In this document: piece after piece, positions 25,790 to 34,001 of the stretch
Layout: every line of letters starts with the position of its first letter
Numbering within the stretch: position 1 is the first letter of the stretch
The notes under the pieces: generated by a model
Seen by the model: the letters and a program-made list of their open reading frames with translations, nothing else
Told to the model about the DNA's origin: nothing
Databases searched by the model: none
DNA from: Dokdonella_A soli
GTDB lineage: Bacteria > Pseudomonadota > Gammaproteobacteria > Xanthomonadales > Rhodanobacteraceae
Direction: 5' to 3'
Assembly (NCBI RefSeq): GCF_039523175.1
Contig: NZ_BAAAEU010000005.1
Coordinates: forward strand, 67,356-131,355
Length of the DNA stretch: 64,000 nucleotides
Made by a program: the position numbers and the translations under genes

Positions 25790-28006
25790 TCAGAAGTCCT
25801 TCTGGATGCCGAGATACAGCCCGCGCCGCGCGCCGAATTGTGGCGCGCCGACGCCGATGCCGGTGCCGTCGCGCAACTTGTAGCTGCGATCGGTCACGTT
25901 GATCGCGGCGAGGCGGACATCGAGCGGACCGAGTGCAGGCAGGTCGAACTTGCGGTCGACCGAGAGGTTGATGCTGTAGTACTGCGGCAGGTGCGCGCTG
26001 TTCGCGAACTCGTGACGCAGGCCCGAGCCGTAGATGTAGTCCGCGCCGAAGCGCGTGCCGTTCCAGTTGTAGCTGACGCCGCCGGACGAGGCGAGGCGCT
26101 GGTCATGGTCCAGATGCACCCAGTGCGTCGCGATGTAGTCGAGTTCCTGCTGGTCGAAATTGTACTGGCCGGTGACGACCTGCCTGCCCATGGCGCGGCT
26201 CGAGGCGAGGTTGAAGTACGCAGAGAAATTGTCGCGGTCGTAGTTCGCGGTGAACTCGACGCCGCGGACCCGGCCGCGCGCGTAGTTGAACGGCGAGAAG
26301 ATCAGCGCGGCGCCGAACTGGCCTTCGTCGAGCAGGTTGGTGACCTTGCGGTAGTAGGCATCGAGGCCGAGGGTCAGGTGATCGCCAATCTTCTGCGAGA
26401 CGCCTGCATCGAAATAGTGCGAGCGCTCGGAGCGCGTCTCCGCGTTGACGTTTGTCGGCAGCGCGTTCGTCGTGCCCTGGAACAGGGCGATATCGGTCGC
26501 CGCGATCAGCTCGGCCGGCGGCGGCGTGAAATAGCGCGCGTAACCGGCATGCAAGGTGGTCGTGTCGGTGGCCTGGTAGACGAGGCCGAGGCGCGGGCTG
26601 AGCTGGCTTTCCTTGACGTAGGCGTCGACCTTGTCGCCGCGCAGGCCGTAGTTCACGGTCAGCTTGTCGTTGAACTGCCACTCGTCCTGCACATACAGGC
26701 CGTAGGTGCGCGCGGTGATATGCGCCGCGTTGTCGACGATCGTGATCGGCGCGGTGCTGGTCTGGTTGCCATTGTCGTCGGCCGGGAAGACCCGAGAGAG
26801 ATTGTTCGCGACCGGATGCTCGTCGCTGACATAGAGACCGTAGCGCAGCGTGTGCGCATTGTTCAGCGCGGTCGAGAAATCCGCCTGCAGCGTGTTCGCG
26901 CGATTGCTGCGGTCGATGGTGCCGGCGACGCCGTTGAACATGAGGTCGCCGATCGGGTCGGGCCGGTAGTTCACGCTGGTGTAGCGCTGGCCGAGCGAGA
27001 CCTGGTAGTTGGTCTCATTGAGTGTTCCCTGCAGCGAGAGCACGCCGAAGCGGGTCTGCTCCTTCTGGCGCTGGTCGAGATTGCGCGAATCGAAGTCGGC
27101 GATGTCGCCCAGTTGGAACCTGGGTTGCTGTCCCGGCTTGTTTGGAATCTGGAAGCGGTTGTTGGTCGTGCCGAACATGAACGACAGGCGCGCCGAATCG
27201 TTCAGCAGGTACGACAGATAGCCGAAGCTCTTGAACTGGTTCGTGTGGTCGTGGATCGCGTCGCGCGACGAGGTCGGATTCTCGATGCCGATGTCGTTCT
27301 GCAGATAGTTCGCGGTGAGGAACCAGCTCCATGGTCCGTTGCTGCCGTAGAAATCCGCGCTCGGGTTCCAGGTGCCGAACGAACCGGTGGTCAGGCCGAC
27401 GCTGCCGCCTGTGGTGTCGGCGGCGCCCTTGGCCGGAGCGCCGGATTTCGTCGTGATGTCGACGACGCCGGCGGTGCGGTAGCCGTACTGGGCGGGCAGG
27501 GCGCCGGTCAGGAACGACAGGTTGTCGATGATGCGCGCGTCCAGCGCCTGGCCGAAACCGCTGATGCTTTCCGGGATGATCACGCCGTTGATGCGGTACT
27601 GCACGTCGCCGTGATCGCCGCGCACGTGCAGCTGGCCGAAGGAGTCGTTGACCACGCCGGGCGCGCGCAGCAACACCTGGTTCAGCGAGGTCGCGTTGCC
27701 CAGCGGCAATTGCTCGATCGCCTTCTTGTCGAAGATGTACTGGCTGCTGCCGACGTCGGGCGAGAGCTGGTTGCGCGCCTGGTCGAGCTTGGCGGTCACG
27801 CTGACCGTGCCCAGTTCACCGAACTCGCCATCAACATCCTCGGCGCTCGTGCTCTTCTTCGCATTGCGTGAATCGGTGGTGCGGGCGTTCGCGTCGGCCG
27901 GCGCGGCGGCGTCCGAGGGCGCCTCCAGGTCTGCGAACGCCACGCCGGATTGGGTGAACGCGATGGCGATGCACAGGGCGAGGGCGGTCTTCTTCATGCG
28001 AGTCAT
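25790..28006 (-). CDS. TonB-dependent outer-membrane receptor, likely Zur-controlled
   Basis: A 738-residue outer-membrane receptor. It has a signal peptide, a low-complexity stretch, a TonB-box-like region (GTVSVTAK), a plug with QVLLRAPGVVNDSFGQLHVRGDHGDVQYRINGV, and a beta-barrel ending in LGIQKDF with a terminal Phe. No N-terminal signalling domain is present. A palindrome close to the Zur consensus lies 31 bp before the start. With the divergent MerC-family gene this suggests zinc or zinc-chelate uptake. Its distance from the glucan operon (about 90 bp, same strand) leaves a role in sugar uptake as the alternative. Confidence 0.9.
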   Translation of the reverse strand: MTRMKKTALALCIAIAFTQSGVAFADLEAPSDAAAPADANARTTDSRNAKKSTSAEDVDGEFGELGTVSVTAKLDQARNQLSPDVGSSQYIFDKKAIEQLPLGNATSLNQVLLRAPGVVNDSFGQLHVRGDHGDVQYRINGVIIPESISGFGQALDARIIDNLSFLTGALPAQYGYRTAGVVDITTKSGAPAKGAADTTGGSVGLTTGSFGTWNPSADFYGSNGPWSWFLTANYLQNDIGIENPTSSRDAIHDHTNQFKSFGYLSYLLNDSARLSFMFGTTNNRFQIPNKPGQQPRFQLGDIADFDSRNLDQRQKEQTRFGVLSLQGTLNETNYQVSLGQRYTSVNYRPDPIGDLMFNGVAGTIDRSNRANTLQADFSTALNNAHTLRYGLYVSDEHPVANNLSRVFPADDNGNQTSTAPITIVDNAAHITARTYGLYVQDEWQFNDKLTVNYGLRGDKVDAYVKESQLSPRLGLVYQATDTTTLHAGYARYFTPPPAELIAATDIALFQGTTNALPTNVNAETRSERSHYFDAGVSQKIGDHLTLGLDAYYRKVTNLLDEGQFGAALIFSPFNYARGRVRGVEFTANYDRDNFSAYFNLASSRAMGRQVVTGQYNFDQQELDYIATHWVHLDHDQRLASSGGVSYNWNGTRFGADYIYGSGLRHEFANSAHLPQYYSINLSVDRKFDLPALGPLDVRLAAINVTDRSYKLRDGTGIGVGAPQFGARRGLYLGIQKDF

Positions 28007-28036
28007 TCGGGCTTTGGCGAGGACAGTGGAAGATAT

Positions 28037-28052
28037 GTTATAATATTACAAC
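28037..28052 (-). promoter_or_regulatory. candidate Zur box upstream of the TonB receptor
   Basis: GTTATAATATTACAAC is an almost perfect palindrome in a GC-rich genome. Its first 13 bases match the general gammaproteobacterial Zur core GTTATAWTATAAC at 12 of 13 positions. It sits 31 bp upstream of the receptor start and overlaps AT-rich sequence likely to be the promoter -10 region. Confidence 0.68.
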
Positions 28053-28140
28053 CAAGTGCCGCAGCGTCCATGCCATTGGTCATGCCAGCGTGCACTTGGA
28101 GTCGAACGGGACAATCAGGTTTGCCGCCTCGGATCGGCGG

Positions 28141-28153
28141 GTTATGTTATAAC
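28141..28153 (+). promoter_or_regulatory. candidate Zur box upstream of the MerC-family gene
   Basis: GTTATGTTATAAC matches the Zur core GTTATAWTATAAC at 12 of 13 positions. It lies 20 bp before the proposed TTG start and contains TATAAC, a possible -10 element. Together with the site at 28037 it would let Zur control both divergent genes. Confidence 0.68.
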
Positions 28154-28172
28154 GTCAATCGGAGTTCCGCCC

Positions 28173-28595
28173 TTGAGCACTGGTCCGCGCCATCCATCGC
28201 TGTTCGCGCGTCTCGCCGATCGTTTCGGCGCGACGGCGTCGTTCCTGTGCGCGGTGCATTGCGCGCTGCTGCCGCTGGTGATCGCGGTGCTGCCGGCGCT
28301 GGGGCTGAGCTTCCTTGCCGACCATCGTTTCGAACGCGGCTTCATCGCATTCGCGAGCGTGCTGGCGCTGACCACAATGGTCATCGGTTTCCGCCGCCAC
28401 CAGCGCTTCAGCGCGTTCTGGTTCCTGGCGCCGGGCATCACCCTGCTGGTCGCCGGCATCGTGGTCGACTTCGATCACGCGTCGATCCTGCACGCGACGC
28501 TGGTCGCGATGGGCGGAACGCTGGTTGCGCTCGCGCACCTGACCAATCTGCGGCTCGCGCATGGCCACGTGCACGACGCGGCCTGCGGACACTGA
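28173..28595 (+). CDS. MerC-domain membrane protein
   Basis: A 140-residue inner-membrane protein with about four helices. It has FLCAVHCALLPLVIAVLP, where the Cys-x3-Cys pair sits in the first helix as in MerC mercury transporters, and a His-rich tail (HGHVHDAACGH). MerC-family proteins next to Zur sites are more likely tied to zinc than to mercury; no other mer genes are here. The TTG start at 28173 is inferred from GGAG 8 bp upstream; no closer ATG exists in frame. Confidence 0.8.
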   Translation: MSTGPRHPSLFARLADRFGATASFLCAVHCALLPLVIAVLPALGLSFLADHRFERGFIAFASVLALTTMVIGFRRHQRFSAFWFLAPGITLLVAGIVVDFDHASILHATLVAMGGTLVALAHLTNLRLAHGHVHDAACGH

Positions 28596-28689
28596 GCATC
28601 TGCCCGGCGCAGATCGCCTCCGCGCGTGATTGTGTAACCGCGCGGCTGCCGCCTAGCATGCCGCGCATGTCAATCTCCGATTCCGGCCG

Positions 28690-29610
28690 ATGAGCCACCA
28701 CCACGACCATTCACCGGCGCACGATCACGCGCACGTGGCGCCCGGTGGGCGTCGCGAGCGGCGCCTGCTGCTCGCATTCGTGCTGACCCTGGTCACGCTG
28801 TTGGCGGAAGCGTTCGGCGGATGGTTGTCCGGCTCGCTCGCGCTGCTCGCCGATGCGGGGCACATGCTGGTCGATGCAGCCGCGCTGCTGTTCGCGTGGC
28901 TCGGCGCGCACTACGCGCGGCGTCCCGCAGACGCGAGGCGCAGCTTCGGCTATGCGCGCCTCGAGGTGCTGGTTGCTTACAGCAACGCGCTGGTCCAGTT
29001 TGTATTGGTCGCGTGGATCGTGGCCGAGGCCGCCCTGCGCCTCGGCGATCCGCAGCCGATCCTGTCCGGTCCGATGCTGGTGATCGCGGTGGCCGGGTTG
29101 CTCGTCAATGCGTTCGTCCTGCTCGCGTTGTCCGGTCATGACCACGACGATCTCAATACCGCCAGTGCGCGCCTGCATGTGCTCGGCGATCTGTTCGGTT
29201 CGCTCGGGGCGGTCGTGGCGGCGCTGCTGATCCGCGGATTCGGCTGGTTGTGGACCGACCCGGTAGCCTCGATCCTGGTCTCGTTACTGATCCTGGCCAG
29301 TGCCTGGCGGTTGCTGCGCCGGTCAGCACACATCCTGCTGGAAGGGGCGCCGGAGGGTATCGATTCGGACCTCGTCGGCAGCACCCTGAAGAGCGAGGCG
29401 GCCGGCGTGCGCGACGTCCATCATGTGCACGTCTGGCAGCTGGCCGGCGGCTACCATGTCGCCACGCTGCATGCGCGGCTGTTCGAGGGCACCGATGCGG
29501 ACCAGGCGATTGCGTCGATCCGGACGGTGCTGCGCGAACGCTTCCGGATCGAGCACGCGACCGTGCAGTTGGAGCGCTTCGACTGCGCCGACGCGCGTTG
29601 CGGACATTGA
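28690..29610 (+). CDS. zitB: zinc-type cation diffusion facilitator efflux protein
   Basis: A 306-residue inner-membrane antiporter of the cation diffusion facilitator family (ZitB/CzcD branch). The N-terminus is His-rich (MSHHHDHSPAHDHAH). Six helices follow with metal-site motifs LLADAGHMLVDA and LHVLGDLFGS, and the cytosolic domain has VHHVHVWQLAGGYHV. The end ADARCGH adds another Cys/His motif. By family it exports zinc. It follows the MerC-type gene by about 95 bp, so the zinc block contains both a presumed uptake side and an efflux side. Confidence 0.9.
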   Translation: MSHHHDHSPAHDHAHVAPGGRRERRLLLAFVLTLVTLLAEAFGGWLSGSLALLADAGHMLVDAAALLFAWLGAHYARRPADARRSFGYARLEVLVAYSNALVQFVLVAWIVAEAALRLGDPQPILSGPMLVIAVAGLLVNAFVLLALSGHDHDDLNTASARLHVLGDLFGSLGAVVAALLIRGFGWLWTDPVASILVSLLILASAWRLLRRSAHILLEGAPEGIDSDLVGSTLKSEAAGVRDVHHVHVWQLAGGYHVATLHARLFEGTDADQAIASIRTVLRERFRIEHATVQLERFDCADARCGH

Positions 29611-29722
29611 GCGGGGAGCGATGCCTCTGAGGCCGCGAATGCGACGCGATTCTTGCATAGGCGGCGCAGGCTGCTATCCTGCGCGCCCCGTACCATCGGC
29701 ACACGAAGAGTAAAGAGCAATC

Positions 29723-29908
29723 ATGGGCAGAGGCGACCGCAAGACCAAGAAGGGCAAGATCGCGATCCGCAGCTATGGCAACACGCGTCCGCATGCGGCC
29801 AAGAAAGCAGCTGGCACGAAGACTGCCGCGGCGAAGCCGGCAGCGAAGCCCGCGGTGAAGAAGGCCGCAGCGCCGGCGAAGAAAGTCGCGGCGAAGAAAA
29901 CCGCCTGA
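29723..29908 (+). CDS. 30S ribosomal protein bTHX family with Lys/Ala-rich tail
   Basis: A 61-residue very basic protein. The first 25 residues, MGRGDRKTKKGKIAIRSYG, match the bTHX peptide that sits in the head of the 30S subunit. The rest is an AAKKP-type low-complexity tail resembling histone H1-like proteins, longer than the classic Thermus peptide. TAAAGAG-like sequence (taaagagcaatc) precedes the ATG. It is a single gene with about 110 bp to the CDF gene. Confidence 0.85.
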   Translation: MGRGDRKTKKGKIAIRSYGNTRPHAAKKAAGTKTAAAKPAAKPAVKKAAAPAKKVAAKKTA

Positions 29909-30092
29909 TTTGATTGGCGCCGTTCCGATCGATTTCGTTCTGATCGATCGTGTCACGCCCCCGGAGCAACCATCGCGCCCGGGGTGTGTGTGACCGGTGC
30001 GGGCCGGTGTTGCGTTTGCCGCCGCACTCTCATCCAGTCCCGATCCGCGCGTAGACGACCCTCATGCCCGGAGTGCGAGCCTGTGACGCGCG

Positions 30093-30908
30093 ATGACTAT
30101 CGCTGACGATTCGCTCCGTGTACCGGGTGCGGCGCGCTTGCCGAGCCTGCTCGGCGCCGACGAGCCGTCAGCGTTCACGGTCGCACACGCCGACGGCCGT
30201 TCGCCGTTCGTGCTGATCTGCGACCATGCCGGGCAGCGCTTGCCGCGCGCGCTCGGCGATCTCGGCGTATCCGCGACCGAACTGCAACGGCATATCGCCT
30301 GGGACATCGGCGCGGCCGGGCTGGCACGCGAACTCGCTCGGCGGCTCGATGCATTCGTGATCACGCAGCCCTGGTCGCGGCTGGTCATCGATTGCAACCG
30401 TCCGCCCAGCGCGCCCGGTTCGATCGTGACGCGCAGCGAGCACACCGACATTCCCGGCAACCGCAACCTGTCCGCGCATGACGCGCAGGCTCGTGTCCGC
30501 GAGATCTTTGAGCCGTACCACGCGCGCGTCGCCGCCGAACTGGACCGGCGCGCGTTGGCGAAGCGACCGACGATCCTCGTTTCGGTGCACAGCTTCACGC
30601 CGGTGTATGCCGGCGTCGCTCGTCCTTGGCATCTCGGCGTGCTCTATCACCGTGATGCGCGCGTCGCGCAGGCATTGCTGGCCCTGATGCGAGAAGACGG
30701 CCGCTGGGTCGTCGGCGACAATGAACCCTATACGGTCAGCGATGCGACCGACTATGCGATACCGGTCCATGGCGAGCGCCGTGGCCTGCCGCATGTCGAA
30801 CTCGAGGTGCGGCAGGACCTGATCTCCTATTCCGCAGGCCAGGCCGAATGGGCGGAGCGGCTGGCCGGCTGGCTTGTGCGGCTGCCGGACTTCGGCGATC
30901 CAGGCTGA
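30093..30908 (+). CDS. N-formylglutamate amidohydrolase family protein
   Basis: A 271-residue enzyme of the N-formylglutamate amidohydrolase fold. Motifs are FVLICDHAGQRLP, SRLVIDCNRPP, TRSEHTDIPGNRNLS, TILVSVHSFTP and LEVRQDLISY. Known members remove formyl from N-formylglutamate in histidine breakdown, but no hut genes are adjacent and many family members are annotated only by fold. Length is normal. It is followed by a DUF1345 gene about 75 bp on. Confidence 0.88.
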   Translation: MTIADDSLRVPGAARLPSLLGADEPSAFTVAHADGRSPFVLICDHAGQRLPRALGDLGVSATELQRHIAWDIGAAGLARELARRLDAFVITQPWSRLVIDCNRPPSAPGSIVTRSEHTDIPGNRNLSAHDAQARVREIFEPYHARVAAELDRRALAKRPTILVSVHSFTPVYAGVARPWHLGVLYHRDARVAQALLALMREDGRWVVGDNEPYTVSDATDYAIPVHGERRGLPHVELEVRQDLISYSAGQAEWAERLAGWLVRLPDFGDPG

Positions 30909-30981
30909 GCCCGTGCAAGCGGCGGCTACGCGGGCGCGGCACAATGGCCGCGACGTTTGCCGATCGGAACACGGAGCACCG

Positions 30982-31680
30982 ATGCCTGAAGCGCCTTCGA
31001 AACCTGCCCAGCCGGGGATCGGCACTCGGTTCGTGCGTCGCCTGACGCGGCGGCCTCGCTTCAATATCGCCGCCACGCTGTTTGTCGCGCTTGTGGTCGC
31101 GCTGAGAATGGCAGGCATCGGCCCGACCCGAGTGGTCGTGCTCGCCTTCGTGCTGGCTTCGCTTGTGTTTCTTGGCCTCGTCGCTCAGATGTTCACGCGT
31201 TCAGACGTCGCCTCGATTCGCGCACGCTCGCGCAAGGAGGACCAGGGGCGCTGGGGCTTCCTGCTCAGCGGCGTCGCGGTCACCGCCGTCGCACTGGTCG
31301 CACTGGGGATGGAGCTGCATGCGGGCAAGACCGGCGGCGCGCCCCAGATAGCGCTCGCCGCGGCGAGCCTGCTGCTGTCCTGGCTGTTCATGAACACCAT
31401 GTTCGCGCTGCACTATGCGCACGCGTACTACGGCGACAACCAGCGCCAGCAGCCGCGCGGCGGCCTCGAGTTTCCGGGGCAGAAGGAGCCGGACTACTGG
31501 CCGGACTACTGGGACTTCGCCTACTTCGCGATCGTGATCGGCATGACCTTCCAGGTTTCGGATGTGCAGATCACCGACCGCCGCCTGCGCCACATCGCGC
31601 TCGTGCACAGCGTGATCGCGTTCTTCTTCAATGTCGTGATCATCGCGCTGAGCGTCAACATCGTCGCCGGCACCGCGTAG
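30982..31680 (+). CDS. DUF1345 membrane protein
   Basis: A 232-residue inner-membrane protein with five or six helices. The DUF1345 signature is present: MNTMFALHYAHAYY, LEFPGQKEPDYWPDYWDFAYFAIVIGMTFQVSDVQIT and HSVIAFFFNVVIIALSVNI. The family has no established function. The ATG at 30982 has CGGAG 6 bp upstream. It lies on the same strand as the amidohydrolase. Confidence 0.88.
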   Translation: MPEAPSKPAQPGIGTRFVRRLTRRPRFNIAATLFVALVVALRMAGIGPTRVVVLAFVLASLVFLGLVAQMFTRSDVASIRARSRKEDQGRWGFLLSGVAVTAVALVALGMELHAGKTGGAPQIALAAASLLLSWLFMNTMFALHYAHAYYGDNQRQQPRGGLEFPGQKEPDYWPDYWDFAYFAIVIGMTFQVSDVQITDRRLRHIALVHSVIAFFFNVVIIALSVNIVAGTA

Positions 31681-31819
31681 GGCCGGCTGGGCGTGCCGAC
31701 TTTGTGATCGCGCCCGAAAGACCTTGGGGCGCCCGATGTGCCCCGGGAGGCCGCCGACGTCAGCCTCAGGTCAGGTTTCTCTGCAAAGCCGCCGAGGTGT
31801 CCGAGGACACAACGCAAAG

Positions 31820-31849
31820 TTAGCGTTTGCAAGGGATTGCGCGTATAGT
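31820..31849 (+). promoter_or_regulatory. candidate promoter of the cold-shock gene
   Basis: TTAGCG (31820) and TATAGT (31844) are 18 bp apart and would start a transcript near 31856. That gives a leader of about 140 nt before the cold-shock ATG, close to the long leaders of cspA-type genes. The remaining sequence from 31681 to 31998 shows no coding potential. Confidence 0.45.
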
Positions 31850-31998
31850 CCGGCCACTGTGTTTGCAAGGGTCACTGTGAATCGTGGCCTGATGCGGTAG
31901 GTCCGACGATCCGCTTCGCCTCGCTAGCTCCCTGCAACCCAGTCTCGATGCGGAATGTTCCGCAATCGCGATGCCATCAGTGTTTTCAGGAGTTTCAG

Positions 31999-32208
31999 AT
32001 GTCGAATCGTCAGAACGGTACCGTCAAGTGGTTCAATGACGCCAAGGGCTTTGGTTTCATCACCCCGGAAAGCGGCCCCGACCTGTTCGTGCATTTCCGC
32101 GCGATCCAGGGCACCGGCTTCAAGTCGTTGCAGGAAGGTCAGCGCGTCAGCTTCGTCGCCGTGCAGGGCCAGAAGGGCATGCAGGCCGACCAGGTCCAGG
32201 TGATCTGA
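31999..32208 (+). CDS. cspA: cold-shock protein (CspA family)
   Basis: A 69-residue single-domain RNA-binding protein. It has both RNP motifs, KGFGFIT and DLFVHF, and begins NGTVKWFNDAKGFGF. By family it melts RNA structure, often under cold shock or at growth changes. A CAGGAG ribosome site precedes the ATG; frame upstream of 31999 is not conserved. A long untranslated leader and a strong terminator make it a monocistronic unit. Confidence 0.95.
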   Translation: MSNRQNGTVKWFNDAKGFGFITPESGPDLFVHFRAIQGTGFKSLQEGQRVSFVAVQGQKGMQADQVQVI

Positions 32209-32232
32209 TCCACGCTCGAGCGTGTTTGTAGC

Positions 32233-32264
32233 AAAAAGCCCCGGGTGCGAACCCGGGGCTTTTT
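32233..32264 (+). terminator. rho-independent terminator after the cold-shock gene
   Basis: A perfect 14-bp stem (AAAAAGCCCCGGGT with its complement) closes a GCGA tetraloop and ends in five T residues. It lies 24 bp after the stop codon. Confidence 0.94.
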
Positions 32265-32383
32265 GCGTTTGGGGGTCGCACGCGGCCTGAGGTTCCTTGC
32301 TGCCGGCAGCGCGTATAATTTTCCGGCTGGTTGTCTGCGCATAACAGAAAGTGACGACCCATTCCTCACGCAGGGAGGTTTGC

Positions 32384-32965
32384 ATGGATAACGGTGCATG
32401 GGTGCTGGCTGCAGCGGTTCTCTGCGCCTCGGAACCGACATTTGCTGCCCAACCGGCCAATCTCCTGCCGAATGGTGATTTCAGTGCGGCCAATCAGATC
32501 AACGGCTGGACAACGTTCCCTTACGGGATCTGGAGCGCGGACGATGCCGGCGGCAGTTCCAGCTCCGGTTCAATTCAGCTCACTGGAGATCCCACGGAAA
32601 GTGGTGTCTCGGCCCAATCCACCTGCTTCGCGGTCAGCCCCGGGGCAGCGTACAGCGAGGGGTTGCAATCCAAAGTATTCAAGGGATCGATTTCTGGAGC
32701 TTATGGAGCCGCTCTGGTGTGCACGACCTACACGGACGCCAACTGCAGCAAAAACTATTTCGACCTGTCGCGCAAACCGCAACCGTCTTACGCAACTTAC
32801 TGGACTGCATGGCAAACGGCGAGCGGGACCCTTCCGGGCAACGCGCGGTCAGCCCATTGTACTTTGTACCTGAATCTCATCGGGACGATGCGATTCGACA
32901 ACGTATTCTTCAATTCCATCGCACCGACCGCGCCGGTCAGCCTGGAAAGTTTCGAAGTGGATTGA
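32384..32965 (+). CDS. secreted protein of unknown function, possible jelly-roll fold
   Basis: A 193-residue protein with a signal peptide (VLAAAVLCASEPTFAAQ). After cleavage it runs NLLPNGDFSAANQINGWT, a pattern seen at the start of carbohydrate-binding jelly-roll domains, and has four cysteines that could form disulfides. GGGAGG precedes the ATG at 32384, and TATAAT lies at 32314. Composition is somewhat more AT-rich than its neighbours by eye. It stands alone between the cold-shock gene and convergent phzF-like gene. The binding fold is inference. Confidence 0.68.
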   Translation: MDNGAWVLAAAVLCASEPTFAAQPANLLPNGDFSAANQINGWTTFPYGIWSADDAGGSSSSGSIQLTGDPTESGVSAQSTCFAVSPGAAYSEGLQSKVFKGSISGAYGAALVCTTYTDANCSKNYFDLSRKPQPSYATYWTAWQTASGTLPGNARSAHCTLYLNLIGTMRFDNVFFNSIAPTAPVSLESFEVD

Positions 32966-32991
32966 CCGGCGACCCATGACCGCGACCATGA

Positions 32992-33882
32992 TCAGGCGTA
33001 CGCAACCCAGCGTGTCGTGCCGTCGATGACGGTGTGCGTCTGGCCGCCGACCCAGACCGCGCTGTCGGCATCAATGCGCACCAGGATCGTCGCATCGCGC
33101 CCGATCTCGCGGCCCTGGCTGACCCGGTAGCCGCGCGCGAGAGGACCGTGCGGCTCGCGCAGCGCGATCCAGGCCGCAATCAGTCCGTTTGCCGCGCCCG
33201 AGGCCGGGTCCTCGACGATGCCGACGCCGGCCGGGAACGCGCGCACGACCAAGTCGTAATCGGCATTCGTGGCACGAGCGAACACGCACAGGCCGAGGCT
33301 GTCAGTCGCCCGCGCCAACGCACCGATCGCGGCGTGATCGGGTTTCCAGTCGCGCAGGCAAGCCTCATCGGCGAATTCGGCGACCCACCAGCGTCGACCG
33401 CCTTCGACGAAAGCCGGCGGCAGCGCGCCGAGCGCGACGCCACCGAGCACGGCTTGCAGCAGCGGTTCGCCGGCAATTCCTTCTCGCACGACGCGCGCCG
33501 CAGGCGCGCGCACGAACAGGCGTCGCTCAGTGGCTTCGCCTTCGACGCGCACCGGCAGCAGGCCAGCGCCACATTCCTGGATCAGTTCGCCGTCGCGCGC
33601 CTGCGCGAAGCCGCTGTCGAGCACCGCATGCGCGCTGCCGATCGTCGGATGACCGGCGAACGGGATCTCGCGGTCCGGCGTGAAGATGCGCAGGCGGTAG
33701 CTCGCTTCCGGTGATGACGGCGCGAGCACGAACGTGGTCTCGACCAGGTTGGTCCAGTGCGCGAAGCGCTGCATGGTGTCGCCGCTCCAGTCATTGGCGC
33801 CGATCACCACGCCGAGCGGATTGCCACCGCCGGGACGCGCACAGAACACATCGAGTTGCAGGTAACGCGGGGCGGCCGACAT
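32992..33882 (-). CDS. PhzF-family isomerase
   Basis: A 296-residue protein of the PhzF/diaminopimelate-epimerase-like fold. It has YLQLDVFCARPGGGNPLGVV, the catalytic-Glu motif NLVETTFVL, FTPDREIPFAGHPTIGSAH and EDPASGAANGLIAAW. Most members are isomerases with unknown substrates; no phenazine genes are nearby, so phenazine synthesis is not implied. The start at 33882 is chosen because the conserved N-terminus begins there; another ATG is at 33915. Confidence 0.88.
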   Translation of the reverse strand: MSAAPRYLQLDVFCARPGGGNPLGVVIGANDWSGDTMQRFAHWTNLVETTFVLAPSSPEASYRLRIFTPDREIPFAGHPTIGSAHAVLDSGFAQARDGELIQECGAGLLPVRVEGEATERRLFVRAPAARVVREGIAGEPLLQAVLGGVALGALPPAFVEGGRRWWVAEFADEACLRDWKPDHAAIGALARATDSLGLCVFARATNADYDLVVRAFPAGVGIVEDPASGAANGLIAAWIALREPHGPLARGYRVSQGREIGRDATILVRIDADSAVWVGGQTHTVIDGTTRWVAYA

Positions 33883-34001
33883 CGAACTTGCGGGTGGGGC
33901 AGGGACGCGGATCATACCGTCGCGGACGTTGCATGCGGCGGGTATCGCGACGTGACATGCTCCGCGCCGAGTTGCTTCACCCGAACGAACGAGGAGTCAT
34001 C

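Noticed and set aside
28173..28595. Mercury-resistance operon
   Set aside because: Only a MerC-type protein is present; no MerA, MerR, MerT or MerP frame is near, and the promoter carries a Zur-like site.
30093..30908. Histidine-utilisation operon
   Set aside because: The amidohydrolase has no hutH, hutU or hutI neighbour.
32992..33915. Phenazine biosynthesis cluster
   Set aside because: Only a PhzF-fold isomerase is present; this family is widespread without phenazine genes.
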